Source of the DNA: Inia geoffrensis
Taxonomy: Eukaryota; Chordata; Mammalia; Artiodactyla; Iniidae
Length of the DNA: 64,000 nt
Direction: 5' to 3'
Assembly (NCBI GenBank): GCA_036417435.1
Contig: CM070904.1
Coordinates: forward strand, 17,342,835-17,406,834
Part shown: positions 26,201 through 37,620 of the stretch, piece after piece
Numbering within the stretch: position 1 is the stretch's first letter
Layout: each line of letters opens with the position of its first letter
Position numbers and translations under genes: made by a program
Notes under the pieces: model-generated
Databases searched by the model: none
Told to the model about the DNA's origin: nothing
Seen by the model: only the letters and a program-made list of their open reading frames with translations

Positions 26201-27334
26201 CTGATGCTTATACTGGTTCCTTAAGTTGACCCTCCAGTCTGTGTATTCTTTTCTTTCCACTCAGCCCCAAGGCTTCAAGAACCTCCTTTATGAAGCTAGG
26301 AGAGTGACTACTAAGTCATAAATAAGTCAAGGGTGAGCAATACCTTAGTTATGCTGTGGCATAAGACATCTTCCCTACTACTGTTTCCAAGATGGCCTCA
26401 GTCTGTTGAGGGAGCCACAAGGGTAATAGTGCGCCATCTGCTGCTTGGGGTAAGCGCACTGATGACAGAATTACTATGGGAATATGTGTATCATGAAGAG
26501 CCTTTTGGACAAATATTTCCACATTTTAATTTCCACATTTTATCTTCTAACACTCACACAATCAATGGTTCACATTTCACATCTTACTAAAGAAACTCTT
26601 TTGAGTTTTCTTAAATTCTCTATTCCTTGTCATTGCTCCAAATATGATTTTTTTTAATACTCCACATCATTCAAGCCACCTGTTTGCACAGATGGTAGCT
26701 TGCTTGCTTACTTTTATACAAGAGCTAAAGATCTAGGCCTGACAAAACACGAGTTAACTGTCACTTTGCTTTGTTTCTCCAAGTTTAAAGTGAGTTAAAG
26801 AATCAGCGAGAACAGATGTCTCTCCTTAAGCATTTTATTTCACCTTTTTTGTCTCCCATGATCTTTTAGAAAACATGATATACCTTGCATTGAAAATTAT
26901 GTTTCTGCTTCAAAAAGATGAACCTTCCTGTCCCTCTTCCTAATATGACAATATAGACATCATTAAGCAGATAAGAGCCACACCTGTAAATCCTACCCCA
27001 CTTCACCTGCATTTCACCCTCATAACATTTGCTCTGGGGCACAGCTGGAAGCAAAAATACAACAAACTAGTATGGAATTTGTTTACAGATGAGATATAAT
27101 ATAGAAAACACGCACTATTTTTTGTCCTTATCAAGTATTCTGATAAACAATTAACAAAATAATAAACACAATTTTTCAATGTATTGTTAGAATAATCAAA
27201 CAACTACTTAAGTGTTTACCATGTTCCTTGGAAATATAAAGGGGAGAAAATGGCAACTAAAGTTTAGTCAGTAAAATAAAATAAAGTTATGTGGCATATT
27301 AAAAAATGACATCTATTAACTTCCACAGTAAGAA

Positions 27335-27450
27335 AGGAATTTTATTAGGCATTTATACTTATTTAATTCTCACAGTAATGGCTGTTGTTACATTAGAGAA
27401 AATTGAGCCTCAGGGCACTTAGTTAACGGGACTAACATTAGACGATTAAG
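27335..27450 (+). repeat. Possible MIR fragment
   Basis: A TATTTAATTCTCACAG segment followed by a degraded fragment like the MIR core (GAGAAAATTGAGCCTCAGG, then a lost AAGTAACTTGCCC-like part). Strongly diverged, consistent with a therian-age SINE. Confidence 0.45.
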
Positions 27451-28671
27451 AGAACGGTGGGGTCAGAATTCTGATGGGGGACAGATTTTAAGTACAATTT
27501 GTCAATGAGAGTTGAAACAGCTGCTCCAGAAGATGCTACTACCTGATCTCTAACCCCTTCCGCACACAACCCGCCCAGTGCTGGCTGGTGTCCTGAACAC
27601 AGACGCAGGAGTTGAAGGGGTAACTCCTGAAAGCCCTTGCAATGTCTCATTATGGGAAGTAACTGAGACCTGAACATGGCAAAATCAGGAGCAGATGCCT
27701 CCATGTCTGTTCTGTAGGGCGCTTCTCTCAGCTTTATCAGTGTCAGCTATCAGAATCTGGTCAGAAGCCAAGGGAGCGTCTGGCTAACAGTGGAGCTAGT
27801 CCCAGCTTGACTGGTGCAGGCAGACCCACCTCTGAAGCTCAGCAAGGATGGAGTGGTAACCTCTAAAGGGTCGAAAGGACCATGATAATGGAGGAAGCTT
27901 AACCGAGTCCTCCTACTCTTACACTAGACCCCATGTCATCATATCAAAGATTAATACATGTGTGTTTTTACTTAAAAAGTAATTCTGTTCTTTTTTCAAT
28001 TTTTTATTATGTTAAAATACTCATAAAATTTACCATCTTTATAAGTGTACAGTCAGAAGTATTAAGTACATTTATATCAGTGTGCAATCATTACCACTAT
28101 CCATCTCCAGAACCCTTTTTTCGTCTTGCAAAACTGAAATTCTATATCCATTAAGCAGTAACTCACTAATCCCTCTTCCTGCAGTCCCTGGAAATCACCA
28201 TTCTACTTTCTGTCCCTATGATTTCCACTACTCATATAAGGGGGATCATACAATATTGGTCTTTTTGTGACTGGTTTATTTTACTGAGCATAATGACTTC
28301 AAGATTCATTCAAGTTCTAGGTAGTGCCAGAGTCTCCTTCATTTTTAGATAAATAATACTTCATTGCATGTGCATAGCATTCATCGGTGGGAACTTGAAA
28401 TGTTTCCATGTTTTAGCAATTGTGAATAATACTTCTATGAACACAGATGTACAAATATCTTTTAAAGACTCTGCTTGCAATTCTTTTGGTGATATACCCA
28501 GAAGTGGAATTTCTGGATCATATGGTAATTCTATGTTTAATTTTTAAAGGAACCTCCATACTGTTTTCCACAGTGACTGTACAATTTCACATTCCCACCG
28601 GTAGTGCACAAGGATTCCAATTTCTACACATCTTTGCCAACTCTCATTATTTTCTGAGTTTGTTTGCTTGC

Positions 28672-28697
28672 TTGTTTTGTTTTGTTTTGTTTTGTAC
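28672..28697 (+). repeat. (TTTTG)n short tandem repeat
   Basis: About five TTTTG units inside the old L1 3' portion, probably grown from a T-rich patch of the element. Confidence 0.8.
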
Positions 28698-30088
28698 AGA
28701 AACCGTCCTAATGCATGTGAGGTGATATCACATCGTGGTTTTGACTTGCATGTCCACGTCCTCAGTGTTTAGTGATTTTGTGCATCTTTTCATATGCTTA
28801 TTGACAATTTGTATACCTTAGAAAAGTGTCTACTCAAGTTCTTTGCCCATTTTTGAATCTGGTTGTTTGGTGTTTTTGTGCTTGAGTCTTAGGAGTTCTT
28901 TAAATATTCTGGATATCCCTTATCAGATACATGATTTTCAAATATTTTCTCCAATTCTGTGGGCTACCTTTTACTCGGTTGATAGTGTCTTTTGGTGTAC
29001 ATTTAAACATTTTTTCATGAAGCCCAATTTGTCTATTTTTCCTTTTGTTCATCTGTGATTTTGGTGTCATACACAAAAAATCATTGTCAAATCCAATGTT
29101 GTGAAGCTTTTGTACTATGTTTTTTTCTAAGATTTTTATAGTGTTAAATTTTCAATTTAGGTCATGGTTCCATTCTGAGTTATGAATTAGTGTACATCAA
29201 CATATACATTTACCTAACACCATATACAATTTTTGTATGTGGTGTTAAGTAAATGTCCGATTTCAATATTTTGCATGTTGATATCCAGTTTTCCCAGCAT
29301 CAGTTGTCAAAAAAATTGTCCTTTCTCCAATGAATATTTCTGCACTCTTGCCAAAAATCATTTGATCATACGTGTTAAGGTTTACTTATGGATTCTCTAT
29401 TCTATTCCATTGTTATATGTGTCTTTCTTTATGCCAGTACTACACTGTTTTGATTACTGTAGCTTTGTAGTAAGTTTTGAAATCAGGAAATTTGAGTCCT
29501 CCAAATTTGTTCCCTTGTCCTGGACTCTTTTGGCTATTCATGGTCCCTTTTGCTTCCATATGAAATTTAGGATGGCTTTTTCTCTTCTTCAAAAAACATT
29601 AATGGGATTTTAGTAAGGTTTTCATTGAATCGGTAGATCACTTTGAGTAGTACTTATATCTTAATAAGTCTTCCAATCCATAAATATGATATATCTTTCC
29701 ATTTATTCATATTTTCTTTAAGGATTCATGCTATTTCTTCTTTAAAGTTTGGTAGAATTGACCATTGAAGCATTTAGATCCAGGGCTTTTCTTTGTTAGG
29801 AGGTTTTTGATTACTGGTTCAATCTTCTTACTAGTTATAGCTCTATGCAGGTTTTTAATTTCTTCATCATTTATTAATGGTAGGTTTTATGTTTCTAGGA
29901 ATTTGTACATTTCATCTAGGTTATCCAATTTGTTGAGGTACACTAGTTCATAGTACTCTCTTAAATCCTTTTTTATTTCTGTAGAACCACTAGTAATGTC
30001 CCCACTTGCATTTTGATTTTAGTGATTTGAATATTTTCTCTATCTTTCTATTTCTTTCTAAACAGTCCATCTATTTAAAGGTTTGTCC

Positions 30089-30212
30089 TTTTTTTTTTTT
30101 TCTGGCTGCGCCTCGTGGCATGAGGGATCTTGTTTCCCCAACCAGGGATCGAACCCGTGCCCCCTGCAGTGGAAGCACGAAGTCTTAACTGCTGGACCTC
30201 CCGGGAAATCCC
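30089..30212 (-). mobile_element. CHR-1-like tRNA-derived SINE, inserted in old L1
   Basis: On the minus strand it reads from GGGATTTCCCGGGAGGTCC through a B box around GGTTCGATCCC and a short tail region, GAGGCGCAGCCAG, to an A tail (T run at 30089-30101). It is the short CHR-1/Bov-tA-like type, distinct from the 200-base CHR-2-like copies elsewhere. Short flanking similarity (TTTGTCC at both ends) suggests a target-site duplication within the host L1. Confidence 0.88.
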
Positions 30213-32017
30213 TGAAACTTTGTCCATTTTGTTGATCTTTCTGAAGAATAAAGTTTTGGTTTCACTGGGTTTTTTTCTACTTTTTTCCTATTATTTATTT
30301 TGTTTTTCTCTGCTCTCTTATGATTTCCTTCCTTCTTGTAGCTTTGGGTTTAGTTTTTTCTTCTTTTTCCAGTCCATTAGGTTATAAAATTAGGTTGTTG
30401 ATCTGAAAGCTTTCTTTTTTTCTTAACGTAACTGCTGATATTTATAAACTTCTCCCCTAGCACTGCTTTCTCTGCATCCAATATATTTAGAGGCATGCTG
30501 TGTTCTCATTTTCATTTATATCTAAGTATATTTTACTTTCCCTTGTGATTTCTGCCTTGATCCATTAATTTTTAAACAGTGTGTTGTCTCATTTCCACAA
30601 ATTTGTGAATTTTCCAGTGTTTCTTCTGTTATTGATTTTTAACTTTATCCCATTGTGGTCAGAGAAGATACTTTGTATGATATCTACATTTTAAAATCCA
30701 CTGAGACTTAATTTGTGACCTAACAAATTTACTTTTTTTCTCTTTGAATAGGCTATACTTCTTAAGCCTTTTTTAGTTTTGGTTGAAAATTGTTCATTTA
30801 AATGTAATAGTGTGGTAACTCTGGAAACCAGATTCTCCTCCGTCCTCAGGGTTTTTTGTTTTCTTATTTTTTGTTTTTGATTGTTATAGGCTGTTTCTGT
30901 GCTGAAGATCACTGAGGTGTAAGCTTATGGGTTTTTCAGGTCTTTTTTGATCCTGTGCTTTTCCCTAGGCATGTGTAGTGACTTTCTAATTGCCCTATAT
31001 ATATATGCAGTTGATTTTAAATATATCAGTCTTCAATGTCTGGCTCCCAAAAGGAGAAAAAGAATAAAAAGAGGGAGGGGGCAAGGGTGGAAGGTGCTGG
31101 CCCTTTAAATATCACTAGAAGTCACTTCAGCCAAAAGGAGAGGACCTTACAGCAGTGGGGTAGGTATAACAACAATGACCACCACCTCTTTCTCTGCACC
31201 TCTGTGATCAGAAGCAACAAGCAGCACACAGAACACTGATCTCCAAAGGAAGATAGGGTGCTTTTTGTCCACTCTGGCTCCTGCAAGCTTCTCCTGTAAC
31301 ATGTGCACTGCCTCCTTTCCCAGGTTGAGGTGTGAAGGAGGGGTAACTGGTACTGTACTAAGAGTTGAAATTGACTGTTATCTGCAATTTGCTATCCAAA
31401 CCCTCCCCTTGGAAGTTACAAACCTTCAACAGACTCCAGAGTTTCAAAAGAGTTATATCAGACAGATTCTGCCAGTACAATTGTTGTCTAGTTAGGGAGG
31501 TAAATTCCTACCTAGACCCATCTTTGAAGAATCCTTCCCCTGTATTTATGACTTAAGTGGTAACACAACTCACTTTAGAAATTAATGAAAATGTTTAAAA
31601 AGAAAGTAAAATTCTATGAGCTCTTGTGATAGTTCACTTTATGTGTCACGTTGATTGGGAAAAGGGATTCCCAAATAGGTGGTAGAACATTTTTTCTTGG
31701 TGTGTCTGTGAGGATGTTTCCGGAAGAGATTAGCATTTGAGAAGGACTGAGTAAAGAAGCTCACCAATGTAGGTGGGTAGTATCCATTCAAATGAGGGTC
31801 TGAATAGAACAAAAAGGCAAGAGAAGAGTGAATGTGCTCTTTTTGCTTGAGTTGGGACAACTCTTTTCCTACTCTCAGACATCAGTGGTCCTGTGGCACT
31901 TTCGACTCAGACTGAATGAAACCCATTAGTTTTCCTGGTTCTCCAGCTTGCAGATGAAAGACTGTGGGCCTTGTTGACTTCCATCACTGTATGAGCCAAT
32001 TTCTATAATAAATTAAC

Positions 32018-32069
32018 CTCCCTCTCTCTCTTTCTCTCTCCCTCCCCCTCCTTCCCTCCCTCCCTCTCT
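32018..32069 (+). repeat. CT-rich tract
   Basis: A pyrimidine tract of CCTCTCTCT, TTTCTC and CCCTCC units inside the old LTR-type repeat, directly before the GATA repeat. Confidence 0.9.
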
Positions 32070-32099
32070 AGATAGATACATATCGATAGATAGATAGAT

Positions 32100-32132
<33 letters not shown>
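32070..32132 (+). repeat. (GATA)n microsatellite
   Basis: About 15 GATA units with minor interruptions near 32077-32085 and 32100. It lies inside the same old repeat, where the ancestral sequence carries a T/A-rich tail. Likely polymorphic. Confidence 0.95.
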
Positions 32133-32180
32133 GAAGAAAATTGGTCTTGTATCTCTAAAAAACCCTGACAAAGATAATAC

Positions 32181-33475
32181 AATTAGCTTTGTCTTTTTAT
32201 ATTAAGCATTTTAAATCAGACTGGATGAACTTTTGTACACCAATTTTAACCCTAATGATAGAAAAGGTTATGCTAGATTCTTTCATATTATTTTACATTT
32301 TTTTAATGGCTGCAAAATATTCCTTTATGCAACATGCATCGAATTATTAAATTTTTATTTCTGTACTGTTGATGATGACATTTCTTTGCAGTAGCAGAAA
32401 TAGGTTCTGAAACTTCATTAAATGTTGTATATCATCAAGATTTCCACCTTCAGATTGTTACCCAAGATTTTGCAGAAGGAGAATTTCATAGTATTTGTAT
32501 TTCTTTTGCATAATTTTTGATTGTTTATAAGTTTAATGTTTGTATTTTAACTGTCATGTTTAAATTTCTTAAAAGTAATACACATTTTTAATGTAGTATT
32601 AATAAACTAGAGGTGGAAGGAGTTCCCTGGACCCCTTTCTCTGTAGGACTGATAGAGTTTTTTCAGAGGTATATATCTCAACGTGTATATCTTTTAAATA
32701 GAAAAGAACAAAGAAATGTTATATTTATCTACAGATAAATCCAATTCTCTTTTATTGAGGGCCCTAGCTCAACTCCTGGCACAGTGCTAGAAAGCTTTCT
32801 TGCTTTTAAGCCTCCTTTCTGGCTGGGAAAAGCACCTGTGGTCCTCAGGTTGGCCCTCTCCCAGCATTTCCCAAAGTGCCACAATTACCACTTTTCAAAC
32901 ACTCATCAGAATTCCCATCAGATTCCTTCAGAATAAGAGATCTCCTCCAAATGTTAGTAAATGAAACTGATTCACATAAAGATTAAAAGATATGCTGTAT
33001 TTCAAAATATGCTTCAAAGACTCTAACACAAATTTCACTAAAACAGATCCATCAGCAAAAAGTTATGAGATTGTTAAACAAAGCTAAACATATTTGACTG
33101 TTTACATTTACTGTAGTGATATTCAGATATTTTACTATGATGGAATATTTCACAAAACCTCAATTGTGATTATTTCCACCATATTTTTTCTTTTTTTCTA
33201 GTAATAGGGGGATATATTAACATTTTATAAAAATGATGGTGCACTACTCTTGGGGCATATTGTAAACTATAATTTGTATTTATTGAAAGAGGTGTGTTAG
33301 CTCCTTGAAGACACTCCATATTTAATAACTATATTTGTATAAACCAAATTAAACAATTACTAATGTGAGGGGTCACTATGTTCAAAGGTCATGGTTGAGG
33401 TATTCATGTTTCTTATGCTTCCAGAATCTCTGTGGTTGAATTCCTAAGAAGAAATTCCATGGAATTCCATGTGGT
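32181..33475. other. Non-coding sequence, nothing recognised
   Basis: About 1.3 kb of AT-rich sequence without a gene or confidently named repeat. It ends at the SINE target site at 33476. Confidence 0.5.
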
Positions 33476-33705
33476 CTCTGGTGCCTTTTTTTTTTTTTTT
33501 TTTTTGCGGTACGAGGGCCTCTCACTGTTGTGGTCTCTTCCGTTGCAGAGCACAGGCTCCGGACGCGCAGGCTCAGCGGCCATGGCTCACGCGCCCAGCC
33601 GCTCCGATCCTCCCGGACCGGGGCATGAACCCGTGTCCCCTGCATCGGCAGGCGGACTCCCAACCACTGCGCCACCAGGCAAGCCAAGCCCTCTGGTGCC
33701 TTTTT
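33476..33705 (-). mobile_element. CHR-type SINE with perfect 15-base duplication
   Basis: Cetacean-type SINE in reverse orientation: a long T run (33486-33505), then the reversed body, with the element head at about 33680-33690 reading CCAGGCAAGCC. The target-site duplication CTCTGGTGCCTTTTT occurs at 33476-33490 and 33691-33705. Several GC-rich frames on both strands (for example 33382-33756) are products of the SINE, not genes. A head substitution (GGCTTGCC for GGCTTCCC) is visible. Confidence 0.95.
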
Positions 33706-35280
33706 AAAATTCCTGCCTCCGTGGGTTGAACACATTAAAGCCTGGCTGAGAGGCAAGAGGATACTTATGGCTTCTCACCCTCTTCTCTTTTATATAAAAT
33801 ATTTGCTTTAGTTTTTAGAGCAGCATGGTGTTAAAATTTAGATTTTTAAGGAAAGGAAAGTTTTCACTTAAACTTTGAAAGAAATCTAAATGCCCTATTA
33901 CAATTGAAGAAAGAATTTCACTTTTGTGGTTATGGACATTCAGTGAATAATAGAGTAGTGTGTGTTTATAATTAATAGTTCCTTGTATAATGATGTACCT
34001 GATGTTACAAAATATAAAGAATGCTGGATAATGACAGGATTTAGCCATTCCTGGGTTTAAGAACTTAATATCATTTCAAATCACCCTGAATATCAATTTT
34101 ACTCCTAACAAAAATTTCAACCCCAATAAACACATCCAAAAGTTCTGGGTTCTTACTGAGCTTGTAGCCCATCAGTAGGATGCTCTCTCTCTTTCATCCA
34201 TGATAGTTTTATGACAGAGTCAATGATAGGCCAACCTCTAAACATTGCTAGATAATACTCATACACACACACACACACAGACACACACACACACACAGCT
34301 GCAGTCCTGTATATAAAATATCACAAGAAAATGACCATTTTCCATGTCTCACAAAAAGAAACAGCACCCTAAAACAGCATTAAATAGTTAATTCAGCTTG
34401 ATAAAATCTTCACCATCTAACTAAACATAAAGTTAACTAATTTCTGGAGTGTTGCATAAAACTGCACTCTTTATGCTCCTACAATAGTCTCCATGGCAGT
34501 TAGCCAGAGAGAACCTTTGGAAGACTGAGAACTCATCCTGGAGCTATTGAAGTTTATCTTGCCCATTCTGAAAAATTGGCTGATATTGATAATTGTTATA
34601 AAAAGTTTACCCCATGAGCCTCATAGGCTGTCAAGAATGTAATTGAGCTGAAATGGAAGGCTGGTATTAAGCTTGCATCTGGTTCTGAGTCAAGGAGCCC
34701 TCACTCTTTGACTAGCATCAAGGGAAGCTTCTTTCATTTGGGGAGAACAATTTGACTATAGTGGAGTTCATTTTGAGAAATTGTCCCAGCTTGTCCAAAC
34801 TGATGGCAAGTTGGATCGGATTTCAAATAAATAAATAAATAAATACCTGTAGGAGTTGAGGTTACTACCGCTGGCTCAAAAAAATCAGATTAGAAAGTAT
34901 TTATTAGGTATCTACAATGCATGAGGCATGACTCCACTCATGATTTTACCAAACATGATGATACAATGTTAATTCTGACCCCCTTTTTCACTAAACAAAT
35001 GTAACAAAACACAGTATTCTATAATAATAAAAAAAAAATTGTGACACTTTTAGACCATGTTTTCATTTATTATTTTATAATATGATTTTAGTGAAATTCA
35101 GCATTTACATACATTCTTAAAATGGAACCTTAAGTATATCCTGTTGTCCTGAAAGATACAACTGTCTTCCTGGATGTCGTCTCACTTTTCTCTCATGATC
35201 TGCTCAAGAGTGGCAAATGTATGCATTTGGTCATTTATTTTGAATCTCTTGAAATTTCAGCTTAACAATGTATTTCAGCA
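33706..35280. other. Non-coding sequence with simple repeats and an L2 scrap
   Basis: No gene seen. Contains the (CA)n tract at 34263, an (AAAT)n run at 34827-34848, and a decayed L2-like patch at about 34895-34975 with TATTTATTAGGTATCTAC. The remainder is unique AT-rich sequence. Confidence 0.5.
34263..34298 (+). repeat. (CA)n microsatellite
   Basis: About 18 CA units with a single G interruption in the middle (CACAGACACA), which usually lowers slippage. Confidence 0.95.
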
Positions 35281-35284
35281 ACAA

Positions 35285-35430
35285 AATTCAATAAATATTC
35301 ATTAAGTTTGTACTATGTATCAGGAAATACCTATTCTATGTGATAGAGATACAAAACATCCTCACTCATTAAGGAGTTCAGAGTTCAGTGGGGGATACGG
35401 GCAAATAAAACTATTTCCATACAAAGAGGA
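35285..35430 (+). repeat. L2 fragment
   Basis: Shows the order of an L2 3' end: AATAAATATTCATTAAG, a degraded CTATGTATCAGGAAATACC, GAGATACAAAACATCC and GTTCAGTGGGGGATACGG. An old LINE relic directly followed by a MIR. Confidence 0.6.
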
Positions 35431-35431
35431 G

Positions 35432-36000
35432 TACAGTACTGTGATTAAGAGTAAAGACTTGTGTTATCAACTGAAGGTAGAAATTAGCCACATGTACTTT
35501 AAAACACTAGCCCAAATTGAGATATCCTGTAAGTATAAAATACACACTGCATTTTGAAGACCTTGTATAAAAAATATAAGATACCTCATTTTTCATACTA
35601 ATTTTTAATACTGTACTGATTATGCTTGAAATGTTATTTGGGATATATTGTATTAAACAAAATGTATTAACACAATTAATTTCACCAGTTACTTTTTCAA
35701 TGTATTCTTTAGAAAATTTATGAATTATGTCACATTTGTAGCTCAGATTTCTATTGGACAACGCTGGTTTGTATAGTGATGCTACTAGACCTTTTGTCTT
35801 CAAAACTCATTCTGTCACTTACTAGCTGTAAGACCTTAGGCAAGTACTAGTTTGTTTGTTTTTTGCTTCAGTTTCCTCATGTATAAGAAGAGGCTGATAA
35901 CAATTATACTTGTTTACTCAATAGGATTGTTGGGATAGTAAGTGAATCAAAACATCTAAAAGGTGACTATTATTAAATATGTAAGCATTAAGTAGGCACA
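35432..36000 (+). repeat. MIR SINE, split by a hAT element
   Basis: The MIR head is at 35432-35476 (AGTACTGTGATTAAGAG) and the body resumes at about 35787 with TCTGTCACTTACTAGCTG, CAGTTTCCTCATGTATAAG and the L2-like tail ending around 36000. The gap is filled by the hAT element listed next. Joining the two halves recreates the MIR order without loss, so this is a single SINE interrupted later. Confidence 0.75.
35477..35786 (-). mobile_element. hAT-Charlie-like MITE inserted in the MIR
   Basis: On the minus strand the element begins CCAGCGTTGTCCAATAGAAA, contains CTGGTGAAATTAATT and a TTAATACAATATATCCC segment, then GTGTGTATTTTATACTTAC, and ends near a CACATGTGGCTA-like terminus. This pattern fits a common non-autonomous hAT family of placental mammals. 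An imperfect 8-base duplication (AAAGACTT and TAGACCTT) fits hAT target choice. No transposase. The family name is not assigned. Confidence 0.65.
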
Positions 36001-36829
36001 TAGAAAGAGTACCTATCTCAGGCCAGAGGAAGTAAACTCAGAGAACTCCAAAAAGAAAAAAAAAAAAAATAATGGTTTCACTAAACCTTCAAAGAATGTC
36101 AGAAAGCTATCCCATTGTAATAGGAGGATAAGAATATTTGCAAGAATAGGGACAATATAAATAAAGTCATAAAACTTGAAAGAACCAAGGTCCATTCCAG
36201 GAGCTGAAAGTGGTTTTCAATGTGTAGGATTGCAAACTTCTTTGAAGCAATGGTGGGAAGAGAGACTGAAGAGGTGAGAAAAGCCAGGTCACTACACTGC
36301 CCAATACTATTTTAAAGAATTTATGAAATTAGGAATCCCCTCTATAAAATTAACCATATTGTTTTAGGAGAGTCAAAGGAGATACACAAAGAGAAGAAAT
36401 GAAATGGGAATAAGTGATGTCATGAAGGAGATTACTAAGATATTAATAAAAGAATTTCTGAGTAGTAAGGCATATTACTTCCCCATTCTAACCCTTAAGG
36501 CAGGATGCTTTTGATAGCTATCCAGTTATCCTTTTCTACTAATTGAGCCTATTAAGCCAGCAAGCCACTAAAACTTGTACTCATTTAATACACCCACTGT
36601 AAGCTAGGTTATGAAAATAAATTTTGGATTTTGTAAATTGGGCATGCCCACCAAAATAAATATTAATGCTCAGATTCTATTATGGTAATGGATAGACACC
36701 AACACTCATAGGTTCTTTATAACTTATAAGGACAAAACAGAGTCAGAGAGATCTACCTCCCAGGTGAAAGAGAAAAAGTTGAAAGCTCTCAGGAAAAGGT
36801 TCCTTTTGTATTAGAGGTATAGGTAGTGT
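36001..36829. other. Non-coding sequence, nothing recognised
   Basis: About 830 bases without a gene or a named repeat. A short A run occurs at 36055-36070. Confidence 0.5.
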
Positions 36830-37165
36830 TAAAAGGTAAACTGAGGCACATAAATTTTTTTCAAAGGTTTATTTACGCAAGCCGATTCAAATTGGACGGC
36901 ACCAAACCAAAAATGGTTAGGAGCTCCCTGATGACAGAAGCTAGGGAAAAGGTTTTCATAGAGAGGATGCAGAAGAAAAACAAATACGTTATTCGATTGG
37001 CTATACTTAAGCAATTGCCCTATTTGGAAAAGCGGGCTACTTGTGATCGGTTGTTCTTTTGGGTTTTATTTGGATTCTGGTGCATTGATTCTGGCTTAGG
37101 TTTTGGTTTCCTTAGTAGGCTGCCAAGGCATTAGAGCCACCTCAGTCTAACAGACTCCTTGTTTA
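36830..37165 (-). repeat. LTR-like repeat with reversed polyadenylation signal
   Basis: Reversed, the sequence carries AATAAACCTTTGAAAA near its 3' side (36863-36878) and an upstream start near AACAAGGAGTCTGTTAGAC (37146-37164). Relatively CpG-bearing and gene-free, with the size of a partial LTR. The plus-strand frame 36826-37134 (102 codons) spans it but has no known domain and I treat it as chance. ERV class is inferred. Confidence 0.42.
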
Positions 37166-37376
37166 ATTAATTTTATTGTAGTTACAATGATATATCATAA
37201 GGGCATTAAAATAATAAGAAAGGAGACTCTTCTGAAAGGAATTATGGTGGATTAGATTTTAAATATGTTGAATAAGGTAACATTATCAAAAGTGAAATGA
37301 ACAAATATATGTTTATATACTATATACTAAATTTGTGATAGGATAACCTATAACAATTAGCAACCAGCAATAGTAT

Positions 37377-37383
37377 CCGAAAT

Positions 37384-37415
<32 letters not shown>

Positions 37416-37620
37416 GTGGTACGCAGGCCTCTCACTGTTGTGGCCTCTCCCGTTGTGGAGCACAGGCTCCAGACACGCAGGCTCAGTGGCCATGGCTCAT
37501 GGGCCCAACCGCTCCGCGGCATGTGGGATCCTCCCGGACCGGAGCACGAACCTGCGTCCCCTGCATCGGCAGGCGGACTCTCAACCACTGCGCCACCAGG
37601 GAGGCCCCGAAATAACTTTT
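37377..37620 (-). mobile_element. CHR-type SINE with perfect 14-base duplication
   Basis: Reverse-oriented SINE with a long T run (about 37387-37415) and a head ending at about 37606 (CCAGGGAGGCC). The target-site duplication CCGAAATAACTTTT is present at 37377-37390 and 37607-37620. The body matches the other short CHR copies. Open frames on both strands here are SINE by-products. Confidence 0.95.

Larger units (their letters stand above)
25591..27970. other. Non-coding sequence with old SINE/LINE scraps
   Basis: No gene seen. Two weak repeat fragments (26030-26200 and 27335-27450) are listed separately. The frame at 27438-27704 on the minus strand (88 codons) has no recognisable motif and I treat it as chance. 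Confidence 0.5.
27975..31570 (-). mobile_element. Ancient L1 (L1M class), interrupted by a SINE
   Basis: A long, diverged L1 in reverse orientation. The 3' end (27975-28160) has the old-L1 signature around GTACAGTCAGAAGTATTAAG. ORF2 C-terminal, reverse transcriptase and endonuclease-region sequence follows up to about 30730, then a segment I read as L1M 5' region (30740-31570). ORF2 shows stops and indels throughout, with no frame above about 126 codons. A CHR SINE sits inside at 30089-30212, so the L1 is the older of the two. The 5' boundary at about 31570 is approximate. Confidence 0.82.
31625..32180 (+). repeat. Ancient LTR-type repeat with expanded simple repeats
   Basis: The sequence starts in an ATGTGTCACGTTGATTGGG stretch, continues with GTGTGTCTGTGAGGATGTTTC and CTGAATAGAACAAAAAGGC, and ends GAGCCAATTTCTATAATAAA, then, after a long CT/GATA insert, AACCCTGACAAAGATAATAC. 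This is a widespread old mammalian repeat that I believe is LTR-derived; I do not assign its name. The minus frame 31639-31860 is a shadow. No retroviral genes adjoin it. Confidence 0.6.

Noticed and set aside
28447..29613. Series of 70-126-codon hydrophobic plus-strand frames
   Set aside because: All lie antisense to the ancient L1 ORF2 at 28-30 kb.
32070..32132. Regular repeats that could suggest a CRISPR array
   Set aside because: Four-base GATA units without spacers; a microsatellite in a mammalian genome.
33382..33756. 124-codon minus-strand frame and opposing plus frames
   Set aside because: Runs through a CHR SINE; similar frames recur at the other SINEs (22.1, 37.4, 58.2, 59.4, 61.4, 63.2 kb), so it is a SINE by-product.
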